Source of the DNA: Calothrix brevissima NIES-22
GTDB lineage: Bacteria > Cyanobacteriota > Cyanobacteriia > Cyanobacteriales > Nostocaceae
Length of the DNA: 64,000 bases
NCBI RefSeq assembly: GCF_002367995.1
Contig: NZ_AP018207.1
Span: forward strand, 372,001-436,000
Direction: 5' to 3'
The notes under the pieces were generated by a model. That model made no database searches. It was not told where the DNA came from and saw nothing but the letters and a program-made list of their open reading frames with translations. Positions within the stretch are counted from its first letter, which is position 1. Every line of letters starts with the position of its first letter. Positions 9,993-18,174 of the stretch are shown here, one piece after another. The position numbers and the translations under genes were made by a program.

Positions 9993-10117
9993 TTGACGGT
10001 TGACGGTTGACGGTTGACAGTTAAGAGAAATTTTCATCTTTGCTTGTGGGCTTTTCCCATGAGGGGCTAGCTTGAAAACCCTTACCAATAATAAATGACC
10101 AATGACCAATGACCAAC
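9993..10117. repeat. two short STRR arrays
   Basis: Units of gttgacg (9993-10024) and atgacca (about 10092-10115) fill the gap between the kinase and the convergent gene. The rest has no recognisable content. Confidence 0.8.
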
Positions 10118-10831
10118 TCAAGAATGTTTCTTTTTGTGATGTCTTCGAGAAATTTTCGCCAAAGTGCGATCGCCTGCTTGCTTTAATTTAGAGAAGAAAC
10201 GATAAGTTTTGCGGACAACATCTAGCAAAAAGTAGGGAATCTTGATCCGCAATGGTGCAAGAATTGGGCGATATAACCAATAGTATCCTCGTTTAAGGTT
10301 ATCCCATTTGCCACATTTGTCTTCATGGAGAAAGTCAGAAATATCAACGACTAATCCCTTACCTTCATACATCATCACATTTCGCCCATGCACATCATGG
10401 GGATATAGTCCCCGTTTACGTGCATAATCTAAAGCTTGGTCGATATCTTCAATTACTTGCTTGGGTATACGCAGACCGCGTTGAATAGCGTCATACAATG
10501 TAACTCCGTATAACCGCTTAAGAATTAACACCTCATCTTGAGCATAAAAACATTCCGAGAAAGCCGGGTGAGAACCTAGAAGACGGTATACTTCTACTTC
10601 TTCCTCAAAACCAGGCCGTCCCGGTGCGTAAATTTTTACTACCCAGTGAGGATAATCTGGATGGTAAACGACTGCGGCGTAATTTCCTACGCCTAATTTT
10701 TGCCAAGGTTGGGGAAGATAGGTAAATACTACTGGATCGTGAGGATCGATACTCTCTATCTTGAGTTGAGGAATTAACTCTTGGCGAACAGTCTGTATTA
10801 GCTGATCTATGAGCGCTCTATCCATACTCAA
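10118..10831 (-). CDS. small protein-kinase-like (Ser/Thr or RIO-like) protein
   Basis: 237 residues, smaller than a classical Hanks kinase. A Gly-poor N-lobe has VGNYAAVVYHP followed by WVVKIYAP, where the Lys would be the ATP-binding lysine, then Glu-rich FEEEVEVYRLL for the C-helix glutamate. The catalytic loop is HDVHGRNVM (HxDxxxxN variant), and the metal-binding DFG position reads VDISDFL. The basic C-terminal tail (SRRHHKKKHS) is unusual. The residues needed for phosphotransfer appear present, so activity is plausible; substrate unknown. It lies alone between convergent and same-strand neighbours separated by repeats. Confidence 0.75.
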   Translation of the reverse strand: MSMDRALIDQLIQTVRQELIPQLKIESIDPHDPVVFTYLPQPWQKLGVGNYAAVVYHPDYPHWVVKIYAPGRPGFEEEVEVYRLLGSHPAFSECFYAQDEVLILKRLYGVTLYDAIQRGLRIPKQVIEDIDQALDYARKRGLYPHDVHGRNVMMYEGKGLVVDISDFLHEDKCGKWDNLKRGYYWLYRPILAPLRIKIPYFLLDVVRKTYRFFSKLKQAGDRTLAKISRRHHKKKHS

Positions 10832-11004
10832 TCCCGTGAGAGTAGTTCCAATGTCAGGGATTATACATTATATTCTGTTTCCCTAAGCCTTATTATCTAA
10901 ACTTTAAGGATAAAAGTTGATTGGCGATCGCAATTATGGCGACAATTGACAAGCTGTACTTAGGCGATCGCATTTTGTCTGGGTATCCAGTCAAGCTCTC
11001 ATTA

Positions 11005-11247
11005 CTAAACAATGTGAGAATTTTCAAAATCACTCAAAATTTCTTCTGGTAAAGGTTCGTTGAAATCGGATGTCATAAACACTTTACCTTTATCTAAGCC
11101 AGGAATGCGAGGAGAAATATTATTTGCGATCGGGACTAAACGTGCAAGGGGAATACCCTGTTCTGCAATTACAACTTCTTCACCTAGCAATACTTGACTA
11201 AGAAGTTCAGCAAATTTTGTGGTTGCTTCAGCCGCTCTTAATTCCAA
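11005..11247 (-). CDS. Phd/YefM-family type II antitoxin, apparently orphan
   Basis: 80 residues. The N-terminal Phd fold is clear: AAEATTKFAELLSQVLLGEE, then VVIAEQGIPLARLVPI, the usual short helix-strand DNA-binding module. The C-terminal 30 residues would wrap a toxin. Cognate toxins (Doc, YoeB or PIN) normally start within a few bases downstream. The 170 bp to the next gene contains no such frame, so the partner is missing or elsewhere. Antitoxins of this family usually repress their own promoter. Confidence 0.8.
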   Translation of the reverse strand: MELRAAEATTKFAELLSQVLLGEEVVIAEQGIPLARLVPIANNISPRIPGLDKGKVFMTSDFNEPLPEEILSDFENSHIV

Positions 11248-11307
11248 ATATTTCTTAAGATAACATTAGTGGTTCACCACATTAATTTTTACTGGTTGCA
11301 GCTGTTT

Positions 11308-11340
11308 AGATCCCCGACTTCTTAAAGAAGTCGGGGATCT
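11308..11340. repeat. perfect 33-bp palindrome
   Basis: Two 16-base arms (agatccccgacttctt and its exact complement) flank a single base, directly beside the stop of the metal ABC permease. It could act as a transcription end or be a mobile palindromic repeat; there is no T-tract. Confidence 0.85.
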
Positions 11341-11341
11341 G

Positions 11342-12217
11342 TTAACCCTCAGAATTATTATGGTGAATCACTAGTTCTTTTTTCTGCGGTGCAAATATCC
11401 CATGTCGCGGACTAAATAATAATGCTAATACAAATAACCCCGATACTACTAACACAATCGCCGGGCCGGAAGGTAAGTTATAAAAGTAACTCAGGTACAT
11501 ACCGCTAATACTCGAAATTACGCCGATAACTGCACCCAAAATCATTACTTGATTGAGCCGTTTTACTAATAAATAGGCGGTAGCACCGGGGGTAATTAAT
11601 AGGGAAAGTACAAGAATTACACCTACAGCTTTCATACTGGCGACAATTGTTAAAGCAATTAGCAGCATTAAACCAAAGTTGAGGCGATTAACTGGTAAAC
11701 CTGCGGCTTGTGCGCCTAAGGGGTCGAAGGTGTAAAATAATAGTTCTTTGTAGAGTAAAACTACTACTATTAACACAACTGCGGCAATGATAGCGGTATC
11801 GCGTACTTCATCAATGGTAACGCCAAGAATATTACCAAAAAGAAAGTGATTCAGGTCAATTTTATTATCTTTTTGAATGACTGTAATTAGGGTAATTCCT
11901 AAAGCGAAGAATGCAGAGAAAACTATCCCCATTGCTGCATCTTCTTTAATTGGCGATCGCGTTCTAATGAGTGCGATCGCCATTGTACTGACAACGCCAG
12001 CAATAAACGCACCAACAAATATATTAGCCCCCACCATAAAAGCGATCGCTAATCCTGGCAAAACTGAGTGACTGATGGCATCACCCAGTAACGCCAATCG
12101 TTGTACCATCAAGTAGCTGCCCACAACTGCACACAATAAGCCCACTAATATCGCGATGGCTAGCGATCGCTGCATGAAGCTATATTGTAATGGCTCAATT
12201 AATGATTGAATTGTCAT
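11342..12217 (-). CDS. metal ABC transporter permease (ABC-3, Zn/Mn family)
   Basis: 291 residues with about eight membrane helices, of the ZnuB/MntB type (LALLGDAISHSVLPGLAIAF near the N-terminus, SVLPG being typical). The coupling region and the MKAVGVILVLSLLITPGATA segment are also family-typical. It follows the ATPase gene on the same strand with a 115-bp gap containing an STRR. Together with the divergent lipoprotein gene it makes a complete importer. Metal identity cannot be read from the permease alone. Confidence 0.92.
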   Translation of the reverse strand: MTIQSLIEPLQYSFMQRSLAIAILVGLLCAVVGSYLMVQRLALLGDAISHSVLPGLAIAFMVGANIFVGAFIAGVVSTMAIALIRTRSPIKEDAAMGIVFSAFFALGITLITVIQKDNKIDLNHFLFGNILGVTIDEVRDTAIIAAVVLIVVVLLYKELLFYTFDPLGAQAAGLPVNRLNFGLMLLIALTIVASMKAVGVILVLSLLITPGATAYLLVKRLNQVMILGAVIGVISSISGMYLSYFYNLPSGPAIVLVVSGLFVLALLFSPRHGIFAPQKKELVIHHNNSEG

Positions 12218-12220
12218 AAT

Positions 12221-12281
12221 TTGTCAGTTGTCAGTTGTCAGTTGTCAGTTGTCAGTTGTTAGTTGTCAGTTGTCAGTTGTG
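12221..12281. repeat. heptanucleotide STRR (GTCAGTT)
   Basis: About eight tandem copies of gtcagtt with one variant, between the ATPase and permease genes of the metal importer. Confidence 0.9.
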
Positions 12282-12332
12282 TTGTTTTATCTGTATTTAT
12301 CCTAATAACCAATAACTATTGACTATGAACTA

Positions 12333-13160
12333 TTAAGCAGCATCAGAAAAGTACATAACCTTACCACCATAAGCACGGTTTAAGTTGGCTTCGGTGAGTA
12401 CTTCCTGCCGTGAACCTGTGGCGATTAATTCTCGATTTAATAATATTAAATCATCAAAGTGAGCGATAGATTCGCCTAAATCGTGGTTGACAACTAAAAC
12501 AATTTTGCCTGCGGTTGCAAGTTCTTCAAAGACTTCAAAAATAACTGTTTGAGTCTTTTGATCGATACCTACTAAAGGTTCGTCAAAACAAAATATATCG
12601 GCTTGCTGGGTTAAAGCACGGGCTAAAAATACTCGCTGCTGTTGTCCCCCGGAAAGTTCGCCAATGGGGCGATCGCGAAAATTATTCATTCCCACTCTTT
12701 CCAAAGCATTATTTGCTACCTGTCGGCTAACTGCGGAAAAGCTACGCAACCATCCAGTCTTTTTTACTCGCCCCATCATCACCACATCCCACACTGTCGC
12801 CGGATAAGTCCAGTCAATTTGGCTACGCTGGGGAACATAGGCAACTTTTTCTAGTTGCTGCATTAGTGGCTTGCTTTGGTATAAGGCATTACCGCTACTT
12901 TTGGGAACTAAGCCCAACATCGCTTTCATTAAGGTACTTTTACCTGCACCGTTGGGGCCAAAAATACCTGTAAGTTTACCTGGTTCAATATAGCAATTAA
13001 CGTCTCTTAAAGCCTCTTGGGTGCGGTAATGTACCCCTAAATGGGCAATGTTAATTCCTGCTGTCGATTTCATATCATGAGTATGTATAACTTGTGCCGA
13101 TTGTTCCCTGGTATTTCTCTGTGATTTATTAAACTTAGTGTTAAAAGAGACGTTTATCAT
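12333..13160 (-). CDS. metal ABC transporter ATP-binding protein (Zn/Mn family)
   Basis: 275 residues from 13160; the ATG at 13073 (MKSTAGINIAHLGVHY) gives a 246-residue protein closer to family length and may be the real start. Walker A is GPNGAGKST, Q-loop PQRSQIDW (family-typical for Mn/Zn importers), signature LSGGQQQRV, Walker B DIFCFDEPLVGID, H-loop VNHD. Energises metal import through the permease encoded downstream. Confidence 0.92.
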   Translation of the reverse strand: MINVSFNTKFNKSQRNTREQSAQVIHTHDMKSTAGINIAHLGVHYRTQEALRDVNCYIEPGKLTGIFGPNGAGKSTLMKAMLGLVPKSSGNALYQSKPLMQQLEKVAYVPQRSQIDWTYPATVWDVVMMGRVKKTGWLRSFSAVSRQVANNALERVGMNNFRDRPIGELSGGQQQRVFLARALTQQADIFCFDEPLVGIDQKTQTVIFEVFEELATAGKIVLVVNHDLGESIAHFDDLILLNRELIATGSRQEVLTEANLNRAYGGKVMYFSDAA

Positions 13161-13250
13161 AATGGTGTTTTATATTTCATTAACTTGAGCTTACTATAAA
13201 AATGAGAAAATTATGAAAAAATCTATAGAGAGGAATAATGTTGTAAATAA
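13161..13250. promoter_or_regulatory. divergent promoter region of the metal importer
   Basis: The 90 bp between the divergent ATPase and lipoprotein genes is strongly AT-rich and must hold both promoters and any metal-responsive operator (Fur/Zur/MntR type). I could not identify a clean dyad that fits a known box. Confidence 0.4.
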
Positions 13251-14330
13251 GTGAAACTAATGCTGAAGATAGATAAGGGTAAGAGTCAACAGTCAACAGT
13301 CAACGGTCAACGGTCAACGGTCAACGGTCAACAGTCAACAATCAACAGTCAACCGTCAACAGTTAACAATCGCCAATTGAAGAATATTGTTTCGCAGATA
13401 TGTCTGGGAATGCTTCTGCCTTTGGCTTTATTTGGTTGCAGTCAGCCGAATGGTGGTAATAATTCTCAAGGTGATGGTAAAGCGCAAGTTGTCGCTACTA
13501 GCACAATTATTGCCGATCTAACTCAAGAGGTTGCTGGTGATGAGGTTAAGGTAACGGGAATTCTCAAACCGGGTACAGATCCCCATGTTTACGAACCGGT
13601 ACCAGCAGATAGCCGGGTGATGGAAACAGCGAAATTGATTTTATATAACGGCTACAATTTAGAACCTGGACTAATTAAGTTAATGAATGCTGCGGGTGGA
13701 AAGGTAAAGCGGGTAGCGGTGGGAGAAGCTGTGAAACCCTTGCAGTTAGATAAGGGTAAAGGTGAAATAGTACCAGATCCTCATGTTTGGGGGAGTGCAG
13801 AAAATGCGATCGCAATGGTAAATGCGATTAGCGATGCGTTAATTCAATTATCGCCGGAAGATAAAGAAAAATTTACTCAGAATGCAACAGAACTTACCAA
13901 TGAGTTCAAACAGTTGGATAAGTGGATTAATCAGCAAATTCAAACGATTCCGGTCAATAAACGCAAACTTGTGACTACCCATGATGCCTTTCAATATTAT
14001 GGACAAGCTTATCAAATTGCGATCGCAGGTACATTAATTGGCATTAGTACCGAAGAACAACCCAGCGCCCAAACAGTACAGCGATTGGTAGAGTCAATTA
14101 AGAAAATCGGTGTTGATGCAATTTTTGCCGAAACTACCATTAATCCCGCCTTAATTAAAACAGTCGCCCAAGAAGCTGGTGTCAAACTAGCCCCGAATCA
14201 ACTCTATTCTGACTCTATTGGTGCCAAGGGAAGTGCAGGCGATACTTATATTAAAATGATGCAAGCTAATACCCGCACCATAGTAGAAGCACTGGGAGGT
14301 AAATATACACCTTTTCAAGCCAAAAAGTAG
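13251..14330 (+). CDS. metal ABC transporter substrate-binding lipoprotein (Mn/Zn, cluster A-I)
   Basis: 359 residues from GTG at 13251; ATG at 13260 is an alternative. Residues 12-42 are a low-complexity run of Ser-Thr-Val-Asn-Gln encoded by a heptanucleotide STRR, ahead of the real signal peptide (about 43-62) and lipobox LFGC (Cys63). A TTG at about 13377, just after the repeat, would give a normal lipoprotein. The fold has the cluster A-I ligands His112 (DPHVYEP), His178 (DPHVWGS), His244 (THDAFQYY) and Asp321 (YSDSIG). There is no His-rich loop. A His at the third site resembles TroA/ZnuA more than MntC/PsaA (Glu), so I leave the metal open. Confidence 0.92.
   Translation: MKLMLKIDKGKSQQSTVNGQRSTVNGQQSTINSQPSTVNNRQLKNIVSQICLGMLLPLALFGCSQPNGGNNSQGDGKAQVVATSTIIADLTQEVAGDEVKVTGILKPGTDPHVYEPVPADSRVMETAKLILYNGYNLEPGLIKLMNAAGGKVKRVAVGEAVKPLQLDKGKGEIVPDPHVWGSAENAIAMVNAISDALIQLSPEDKEKFTQNATELTNEFKQLDKWINQQIQTIPVNKRKLVTTHDAFQYYGQAYQIAIAGTLIGISTEEQPSAQTVQRLVESIKKIGVDAIFAETTINPALIKTVAQEAGVKLAPNQLYSDSIGAKGSAGDTYIKMMQANTRTIVEALGGKYTPFQAKK
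13285..13370 (+). repeat. heptanucleotide STRR within the lipoprotein reading frame
   Basis: About twelve units of gtcaaca/gtcaacg, the same unit as the intergenic arrays at 19231-19285 and 57925-57953. Seven bases out of phase every unit still leaves this frame open. Confidence 0.9.
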
Positions 14331-14656
14331 TATTTTTCCTCTTCACCTGTTACACCATTTCACGAAAAATTTTATCCAGATTCCAACTCTACAACCTATG
14401 CTGAGTCTCACTTTCTTAATTTTGAATTTTGAATTGATATTACACCATTTTGATATGAAGATGCATATTATTAGCCTGCGGAGGCAGGCTTTGTTTATTT
14501 AGCCCCAGGCTTCTAGCCTGCGGGCGTTAATGTGCAACCTCACATACAATTGATATTACACCAGTTGTTATAAAAGTTACTGTTACGGGAATAATGCAAG
14601 AAAGACCCTGTATTTAACTTTTAATCGGGGTTTTCCCGACAGTAGCTCAAAATATT
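14331..14656. repeat. intergenic region with GC-rich dispersed palindrome
   Basis: Contains tagcctgcggaggcaggctt (about 14475-14494) and gccccaggcttctagcctgcgggcg (about 14502-14526), related to the pieces at 34487-34560 and 38860-38917. Near-repeats gatattacacca at about 14435 and 14551 flank it, which suggests an inserted element. Confidence 0.6.
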
Positions 14657-15127
14657 ATGAACTTACTACCTTACGATAAATTTACGATTTTCACGCCTGA
14701 GATAGTACCTGTAGTTTCACAACGCTTGAGTGCCAAAATTGAAACAGCAAAAATGTTGCAATTTCCAGACGCCAAATTACCTTATTACGGAACCATATCC
14801 GCAGAAAAATTTAATATTACTCGCAACGTCTATCGTAAATTATTTATCCCTGTAATTAAAGGGATTTTAGAAACCCAATCTCAGCAAACAGCAGTGCATA
14901 TTCAAATGAGTTTACATCCTGCTGCTATTGGTTATTTAGTATTCTTATTTTGGTTTTGGTATGGTGGTTTTCTGCCAGTTATGTTGCAAGATGCTTTACC
15001 GATTTATTTTCAGTTTATCTTTTTATCTACACCTTTAGGATTAATATTTATAATTTGGTCATTTTTTTGGTCAGAAGTCAAGAAAACTCGTAGTGATTTG
15101 GCTGATATTATTCAAGGGCAATTATAA
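14657..15127 (+). CDS. conserved membrane protein of unknown function
   Basis: 156 residues. The first 90 are soluble and polar, with a run of amphipathic helix (KLFIPVIKGILETQ). Two strong membrane helices follow (AAIGYLVFLFWFWYGGFLPV and FQFIFLSTPLGLIFIIWSFF), then a short charged tail (WSEVKKTRSDLADIIQGQL). I do not recognise the family. It stands alone on the plus strand, convergent with the GPH transporter. Confidence 0.7.
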   Translation: MNLLPYDKFTIFTPEIVPVVSQRLSAKIETAKMLQFPDAKLPYYGTISAEKFNITRNVYRKLFIPVIKGILETQSQQTAVHIQMSLHPAAIGYLVFLFWFWYGGFLPVMLQDALPIYFQFIFLSTPLGLIFIIWSFFWSEVKKTRSDLADIIQGQL

Positions 15128-15190
15128 TTAATTAGTCATTTGTCATTTGTCATTAGTCATTTGTAGGGTGGGTAATTCCCACCTTTTTTA

Positions 15191-16612
15191 TTACTCAATC
15201 TTTTCTTTTCGCTGTTGTAATTTCAACATAATTTCGGCGTGCATTTCCCGGGTAATGGGGTAAAAGTAAGTTAAAAATAAACCAGCAATTAAACAAATTG
15301 TTGGTAAAGGCCCAACCGCAAGACGTATTGCTAATAATGCTGATTCCGGTTGTGTCGGGAGTACAGTTTGCCCAGTCACAGCTTCTTTAAAACCGTAAGA
15401 TTGTAAGGCATTTCCTACTAAAAATAAACCAAAAGCTAAACCAAACTTTTGCAACAACACCATGAAACCATAAAAAACACCTTCGCGGCGTTGTCCGGTT
15501 TGCAGTTCATCTAATTCAATCACATCGGGAATCATTGACCAAGGAACAAGGTAAGCTGTAGAGACACCAAAACCTGCCATAATCGCCATGATATACATGA
15601 TAATTATTTGACCGGGTTGTAAAAAATAGAGTCCGGCGGCGGCGATAATCCATATACTCATTCCCAGAAAATAAACAACTTTTTTGCCAACTTTTTTACT
15701 TAAATTACTCCAAAAAAATAGCATAATTAAAGCTGTTCCTTGGACGGCTATCATAGTTGTAGGTACATCTGCTTCTGGGAGACGCATACAGTAAACGACG
15801 AAATAAGGAATGATACTGGCTGTAATTTGTACACCTAACCAAGAACAAAGATATATACCGATAACAAATAAAAAAGGTCGATTGCTAAAGACAATTTTTA
15901 ATTGGTCGAAGAAAGGAATAGATGGCGGTTCTTCTAATTGGATACGTTTAGCTTCAAATTCTAAAACGCGATCGCGCGTACCGTAAACGCACCAATACAA
16001 GCTGAAAACTGAAATTATAGTACAGATGGCGGCTAAAACTACATATTGTTGAGCGCGATCGCTAATTTGAGAAAAGACAATCTTTGACAAAATCAACGAT
16101 AAAATACTGCCACCAATCGAAAAGGTAAAGCGAAAACTGTTGAGGCTAGTACGTTCATCATAATCTTGCGTCAGTTCTGGAGTCATTGCCGTATAAGGCA
16201 AATTGACAACGGTGTAAAACACCTGCGATATCATCCCAATGACTACGTAATACCAAAATAAACCCCAGACACTAAACGGTGGTACAATCCACTGTAAGAA
16301 AAAGAAAACTCCAAAGGGAATAGCCCCGTATAATAGCCAAGGTAAACGACGACCCCAACGCCGAGATTGAGTTTTATCTGTGAGAAACCCGACAAATGGA
16401 TCGTTGACTGCATCCCAAATTTTACCAATCATTAAAATGCTGCCCGCTAAACCCGCCGGAATTCCCGCAACATTAGTAAAGAACACCAATAAAAAAAACA
16501 CCGAAATATTGGCATTAATCGCGGGACCTAAGTCACCTGCACCGTAAGCTAGTTTAGTTTTAAATGACAGCTTTTCACTTTTGTGAGAGTCATCAGCAAC
16601 AGAATCACTCAT
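15191..16612 (-). CDS. GPH-family (MelB/LacS-like) sugar:cation symporter
   Basis: 473 residues with twelve predicted membrane helices. The start KLAYGAGDLGPAINAN and the motif GKIWDAVNDPFVGFLTDKT are typical of glycoside-pentoside-hexuronide:cation symporters; the Asp residues of the latter form the cation site in MelB. The loop WGRRLPWLL between helices 2 and 3 is also family-typical. Substrate cannot be deduced; the divergent neighbour is a phosphoribosyltransferase 69 bp away, which gives no firm hint. Confidence 0.9.
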   Translation of the reverse strand: MSDSVADDSHKSEKLSFKTKLAYGAGDLGPAINANISVFFLLVFFTNVAGIPAGLAGSILMIGKIWDAVNDPFVGFLTDKTQSRRWGRRLPWLLYGAIPFGVFFFLQWIVPPFSVWGLFWYYVVIGMISQVFYTVVNLPYTAMTPELTQDYDERTSLNSFRFTFSIGGSILSLILSKIVFSQISDRAQQYVVLAAICTIISVFSLYWCVYGTRDRVLEFEAKRIQLEEPPSIPFFDQLKIVFSNRPFLFVIGIYLCSWLGVQITASIIPYFVVYCMRLPEADVPTTMIAVQGTALIMLFFWSNLSKKVGKKVVYFLGMSIWIIAAAGLYFLQPGQIIIMYIMAIMAGFGVSTAYLVPWSMIPDVIELDELQTGQRREGVFYGFMVLLQKFGLAFGLFLVGNALQSYGFKEAVTGQTVLPTQPESALLAIRLAVGPLPTICLIAGLFLTYFYPITREMHAEIMLKLQQRKEKIE

Positions 16613-16681
16613 AATATTTAGCGCTCATATTAAAATAAAGAATTTGCAATTCCTTCAGTATTCACCAAAACCCCTTGCTTT

Positions 16682-17218
16682 ATGCCAGACCTTTACGTTT
16701 CTTGGTCAGATTATCACCAGAAAATCGAACAACTGGCTGCTCAGATTTATCAATCCGGTTGGGAATTCAACCAGATTGTCTGTCTAGCCAGAGGTGGACT
16801 GCGAGTGGGAGATATTCTATCCCGTATATATAAGCAACCATTGGCAATTTTAGCAACATCATCTTACAGTGGCCCCGGCAAGCAGGAAAGGGGATCGTTA
16901 ATCTTGTCACGTCATTTAACAATGACTAGCGAAACTTTAGGTTCGCGGATTCTGTTAGTTGATGACTTGGTAGACTCTGGTATCACAATTCAACAGACTA
17001 TTCCCTGGCTACAGCAACATCCTGAATTTGCGATTTCCGAAATTCGCTCTGCTGTAATTTGGTATAAAGCCTGTTCGGTTTTTGAGCCGGATTATTATGT
17101 GGACTATCTCACAGATAATCCTTGGATTCATCAGCCTTTTGAACCCTATGAATATACTAACCCGGCGGATTTAGCTGCAAAGTTTAGTCCACGCAGCGAA
17201 GTATCATATCGCGTATAG
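16682..17218 (+). CDS. phosphoribosyltransferase family protein
   Basis: 178 residues. It carries the type I PRTase PRPP loop, ILLVDDLVDSGITIQQ, and the upstream FNQIVCLARGGLRVGDILSR segment. The overall arrangement is closest to xanthine-guanine or hypoxanthine PRTases, so purine base salvage is the probable role, but the base-recognition hood is not diagnostic. Divergent from the GPH symporter. Confidence 0.85.
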   Translation: MPDLYVSWSDYHQKIEQLAAQIYQSGWEFNQIVCLARGGLRVGDILSRIYKQPLAILATSSYSGPGKQERGSLILSRHLTMTSETLGSRILLVDDLVDSGITIQQTIPWLQQHPEFAISEIRSAVIWYKACSVFEPDYYVDYLTDNPWIHQPFEPYEYTNPADLAAKFSPRSEVSYRV

Positions 17219-17237
17219 TGAAAAACTTATCGTGAAG

Positions 17238-17276
17238 GCTGCAAGGGAGCAGGGAGCAGGGAGCAGGGAGCAGAGG
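17238..17276. repeat. STRR (gggagca units)
   Basis: Five copies of gggagca between the convergent PRTase and Uma2 genes. Confidence 0.85.
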
Positions 17277-17348
17277 GGAGAAGGAAAATATCCTCTCTTG
17301 TAAATGGAATAATTTATGCTCTCGAACTCCCTAATCAAGAGTCTGGCG

Positions 17349-18110
17349 TTAAATTAAATCGTCTGGATTTTCGCCTAATTCCCGCAAACGTGCAGCTAAA
17401 CGTTCAGCGCGTTGGCGTTCTATTTCTGCGCGTTGGCGTTCTGTCTCTGCGCGTTGGCGTTCGGCTTCTTCCGGTAAAAAAACTAGATTTTCTTCGCGGT
17501 CAAAAAATCGTAACCAAGGCGCAGTTTCTCGGTCTATTGTTCCTTCCCAAAGCCCTAACCAAAATCCTAAAGTTTCGCACCATAACCAACCGCGCTCATT
17601 AGGGGCTAAAGGCTGATATCGAAAATTAGCATCTAAACGCCATCCTTGCAAGGAATTGGTGTCAAAGGGATCGAAAACAAAATAATCTCTAGTTCTAAAC
17701 ACTCCTGCATAAATATTCTTTTTCTCTCCTAAATCCGCATTTTTCGTTGAAGGTGACATCAATTCAACAATTACATCGGGATAGCGTCCTTCTTCATCCC
17801 ATACCACCCAACCTTGACGCGAACCTGTCCCTGCGACATTGAGAACCACAAAAAAATCCGGCCCTTTAAAATCTCGATTTCGCGCCTGTGTCCGACTATA
17901 GTAAACAAACATATTACCGCCGACAAAGTAATCATCGCGGTCTGACCAAGCTTGTTGCAATGACCGAATTAAAACATTCATCGCAATCCGGTGGCGGTTA
18001 CTTTCCAAGGGTTCTCCGTCATCAAATATTAAATCTGTTGGGGGTGGGGTAGGTTCCCAGTCTGGAACAGAAGCGGCTGAGAAACTTTGGTTTTCGGTGA
18101 TGTTTGTCAT
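17349..18110 (-). CDS. Uma2 family (DUF820) PD-(D/E)XK-fold protein
   Basis: 253 residues. The Uma2 core is clear: GPDFFVVLNV, then YPDVIVELMSPSTKNADLGE followed by KKNIYAGVFRTRDYFVFDP, where D, E and K would form the restriction-endonuclease-like metal site. C-terminal residues 215-245 are heptad repeats RQRAETE/RQRAEIE/RQRAERL encoded by a 21-bp tandem repeat, then the usual tail LRELGENPDDL. The family is very expanded in cyanobacteria; nuclease activity is predicted and its biological role unknown. Confidence 0.9.
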   Translation of the reverse strand: MTNITENQSFSAASVPDWEPTPPPTDLIFDDGEPLESNRHRIAMNVLIRSLQQAWSDRDDYFVGGNMFVYYSRTQARNRDFKGPDFFVVLNVAGTGSRQGWVVWDEEGRYPDVIVELMSPSTKNADLGEKKNIYAGVFRTRDYFVFDPFDTNSLQGWRLDANFRYQPLAPNERGWLWCETLGFWLGLWEGTIDRETAPWLRFFDREENLVFLPEEAERQRAETERQRAEIERQRAERLAARLRELGENPDDLI

Positions 18111-18174
18111 TTGTCATTTGTCATTTGTCATTGATTATTCTTCCCTTGTCCCCCTTGTCCCCCTTGTCCCCTTT
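18103..18174. repeat. two adjoining STRRs
   Basis: tcatttg units (18106-18132) overlapping the Uma2 start, then ccttgtcccc-type units (18146-18173) that run up to the stop codon of the AEC carrier. Confidence 0.85.

Noticed and set aside
12221-12281. Tandem heptamers considered as a CRISPR array
   Set aside because: Repeats are 7 bp with no spacers and no cas genes; same for all other STRRs in the window.
13161-13250. Zur or MntR operator in the metal-importer divergent region
   Set aside because: No sufficiently symmetric dyad could be found by eye.
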